Shown here: piece by piece, positions 63,678 to 64,000 of the stretch
Numbering within the stretch: position 1 is the first letter of the stretch
How the letters are laid out: each line of letters begins with the position of its first letter
Assembly: GCA_903886275.1 (NCBI GenBank)
Contig: CAISLN010000087.1
Span: 1-64,000 of the forward strand
Reading direction: 5' to 3'
Length of the DNA: 64,000 nt
Source of the DNA: an uncultured beta proteobacterium
Lineage (GTDB): Bacteria; Pseudomonadota; Gammaproteobacteria; Burkholderiales; Burkholderiaceae_C
Position numbers and translations under genes: made by a program
Notes under the pieces: generated by a model
The model's database searches: none
The model's input: the letters and a program-made list of their open reading frames with translations, nothing else
Told to the model about the DNA's origin: nothing

Positions 63678-64000
63678 ATTGGGCCATCAAGTGGGTGCGC
63701 TGGTTTTCGGTGTGAACAACCTCGTCCGCAGGGATGTGGAAGTCGCGTTGGTAGTTGAAGGTGTGAACGATGATGGCGGCGACCACGGCCACCAGACCCA
63801 AGCCGGCCAGCAGCCACATCTGCCAGACCAGGGCAAAGCCCATGGCGGCGCTGAGTGCACCGATGATGAATCCGGCCGCCGTGTTCTTGGGCATGTGGAT
63901 GGATTGGAAGCCCTTGAGTGGGCGCACATAGCCCTGCTTTTTCATGTCGGTCCAGGCGTCGTTGTCATACACCACCGGGGTGAAGGCAAAGTTGTAGGAG
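63670..64000 (-). CDS. cyoB: Cytochrome o ubiquinol oxidase subunit I (3' part only)
   Basis: The frame runs leftward off the window's right edge; only about 110 C-terminal residues are visible, starting NFAFTPVVYDND and including KNTAAGFIIGALSAAMGFAL. The catalytic heme-copper part lies outside the window. It overlaps cyoC by 8 bases. Confidence 0.9.
   Translation of the reverse strand, partial: SYNFAFTPVVYDNDAWTDMKKQGYVRPLKGFQSIHMPKNTAAGFIIGALSAAMGFALVWQMWLLAGLGLVAVVAAIIVHTFNYQRDFHIPADEVVHTENQRTHLMAQYV

Noticed and set aside
1..64000. CRISPR arrays, tRNA or rRNA genes, insertion sequences, integrases
   Set aside because: No regularly spaced direct repeats, cloverleaf-like sequence or transposase motif was seen by inspection.

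Overview
The window looks like chromosomal DNA of a GC-rich betaproteobacterium, most likely a Comamonadaceae member close to Rhodoferax. The grounds are the gene families and their order (dusB-fis-purH; cyo-SURF1-RegB/RegA), the codon use, and Crp-, GntR- and LysR-controlled purine catabolism. No tRNA, rRNA, CRISPR array, transposase or integrase was seen. Naming the organism is inference from family resemblance, without a database search.

From 1.8 to 34.6 kb lies a nitrogen and purine scavenging supercluster. It opens with a complete urea ABC importer (urtABCDE). After ubiC, a leftward operon runs gntR-puuE-(uraD/allC fusion)-M20 peptidase-ureD. Rightward genes follow: uraH, xdhC and puuD (urate hydroxylase carrying its own cytochrome c). 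An 8-oxoguanine deaminase, a Crp/Fnr-like regulator and xdhBA come next. A LysR regulator then precedes a BMP-type nucleobase/nucleoside ABC transporter (ATPase, two permeases, two binding proteins), an adenine deaminase and a guanine deaminase. Together these import purine bases, deaminate them, oxidise them via xanthine and urate to allantoin and allantoate, and handle the urea or ammonia. Two matching palindromes with a TGTATACA core, before uraH/gntR and before puuD, are probable operators of the GntR regulator.

From 34.6 to 47.9 kb lie mostly housekeeping genes: dcd, a ypfJ-type metallopeptidase, rhlE, apaH, a CNNM/CBS transporter, a YdcF-type protein, an unusual HTH-receiver protein, an MFS transporter, a chemoreceptor, ybgC, a 58-residue gene, a Skp-like chaperone and ychF. 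A strongly structured intergenic segment with several inverted repeats precedes dcd.

From 48.0 to 52.0 kb is a visibly AT-richer three-gene leftward operon: a nucleotidyltransferase, a protein with a degenerate nucleotidyltransferase-like N-terminus fused to a small-molecule kinase, and a large unrecognised protein with glycosyltransferase-like motifs. It looks like horizontally acquired surface-glycan decoration genes and is the least described part of the window.

From 52.3 to 64.0 kb come a membrane protein and YqaA, dusB-fis-purH, a Xre/RES toxin-antitoxin pair with its own palindromic promoter region, a bicupin protein, and a long leftward block: cyoB (cut by the window end), cyoC, cyoD, SURF1, a RegB-type redox kinase, RegA, a DCC-family protein and a short-chain dehydrogenase. 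This block places a global redox two-component system next to a terminal quinol oxidase.
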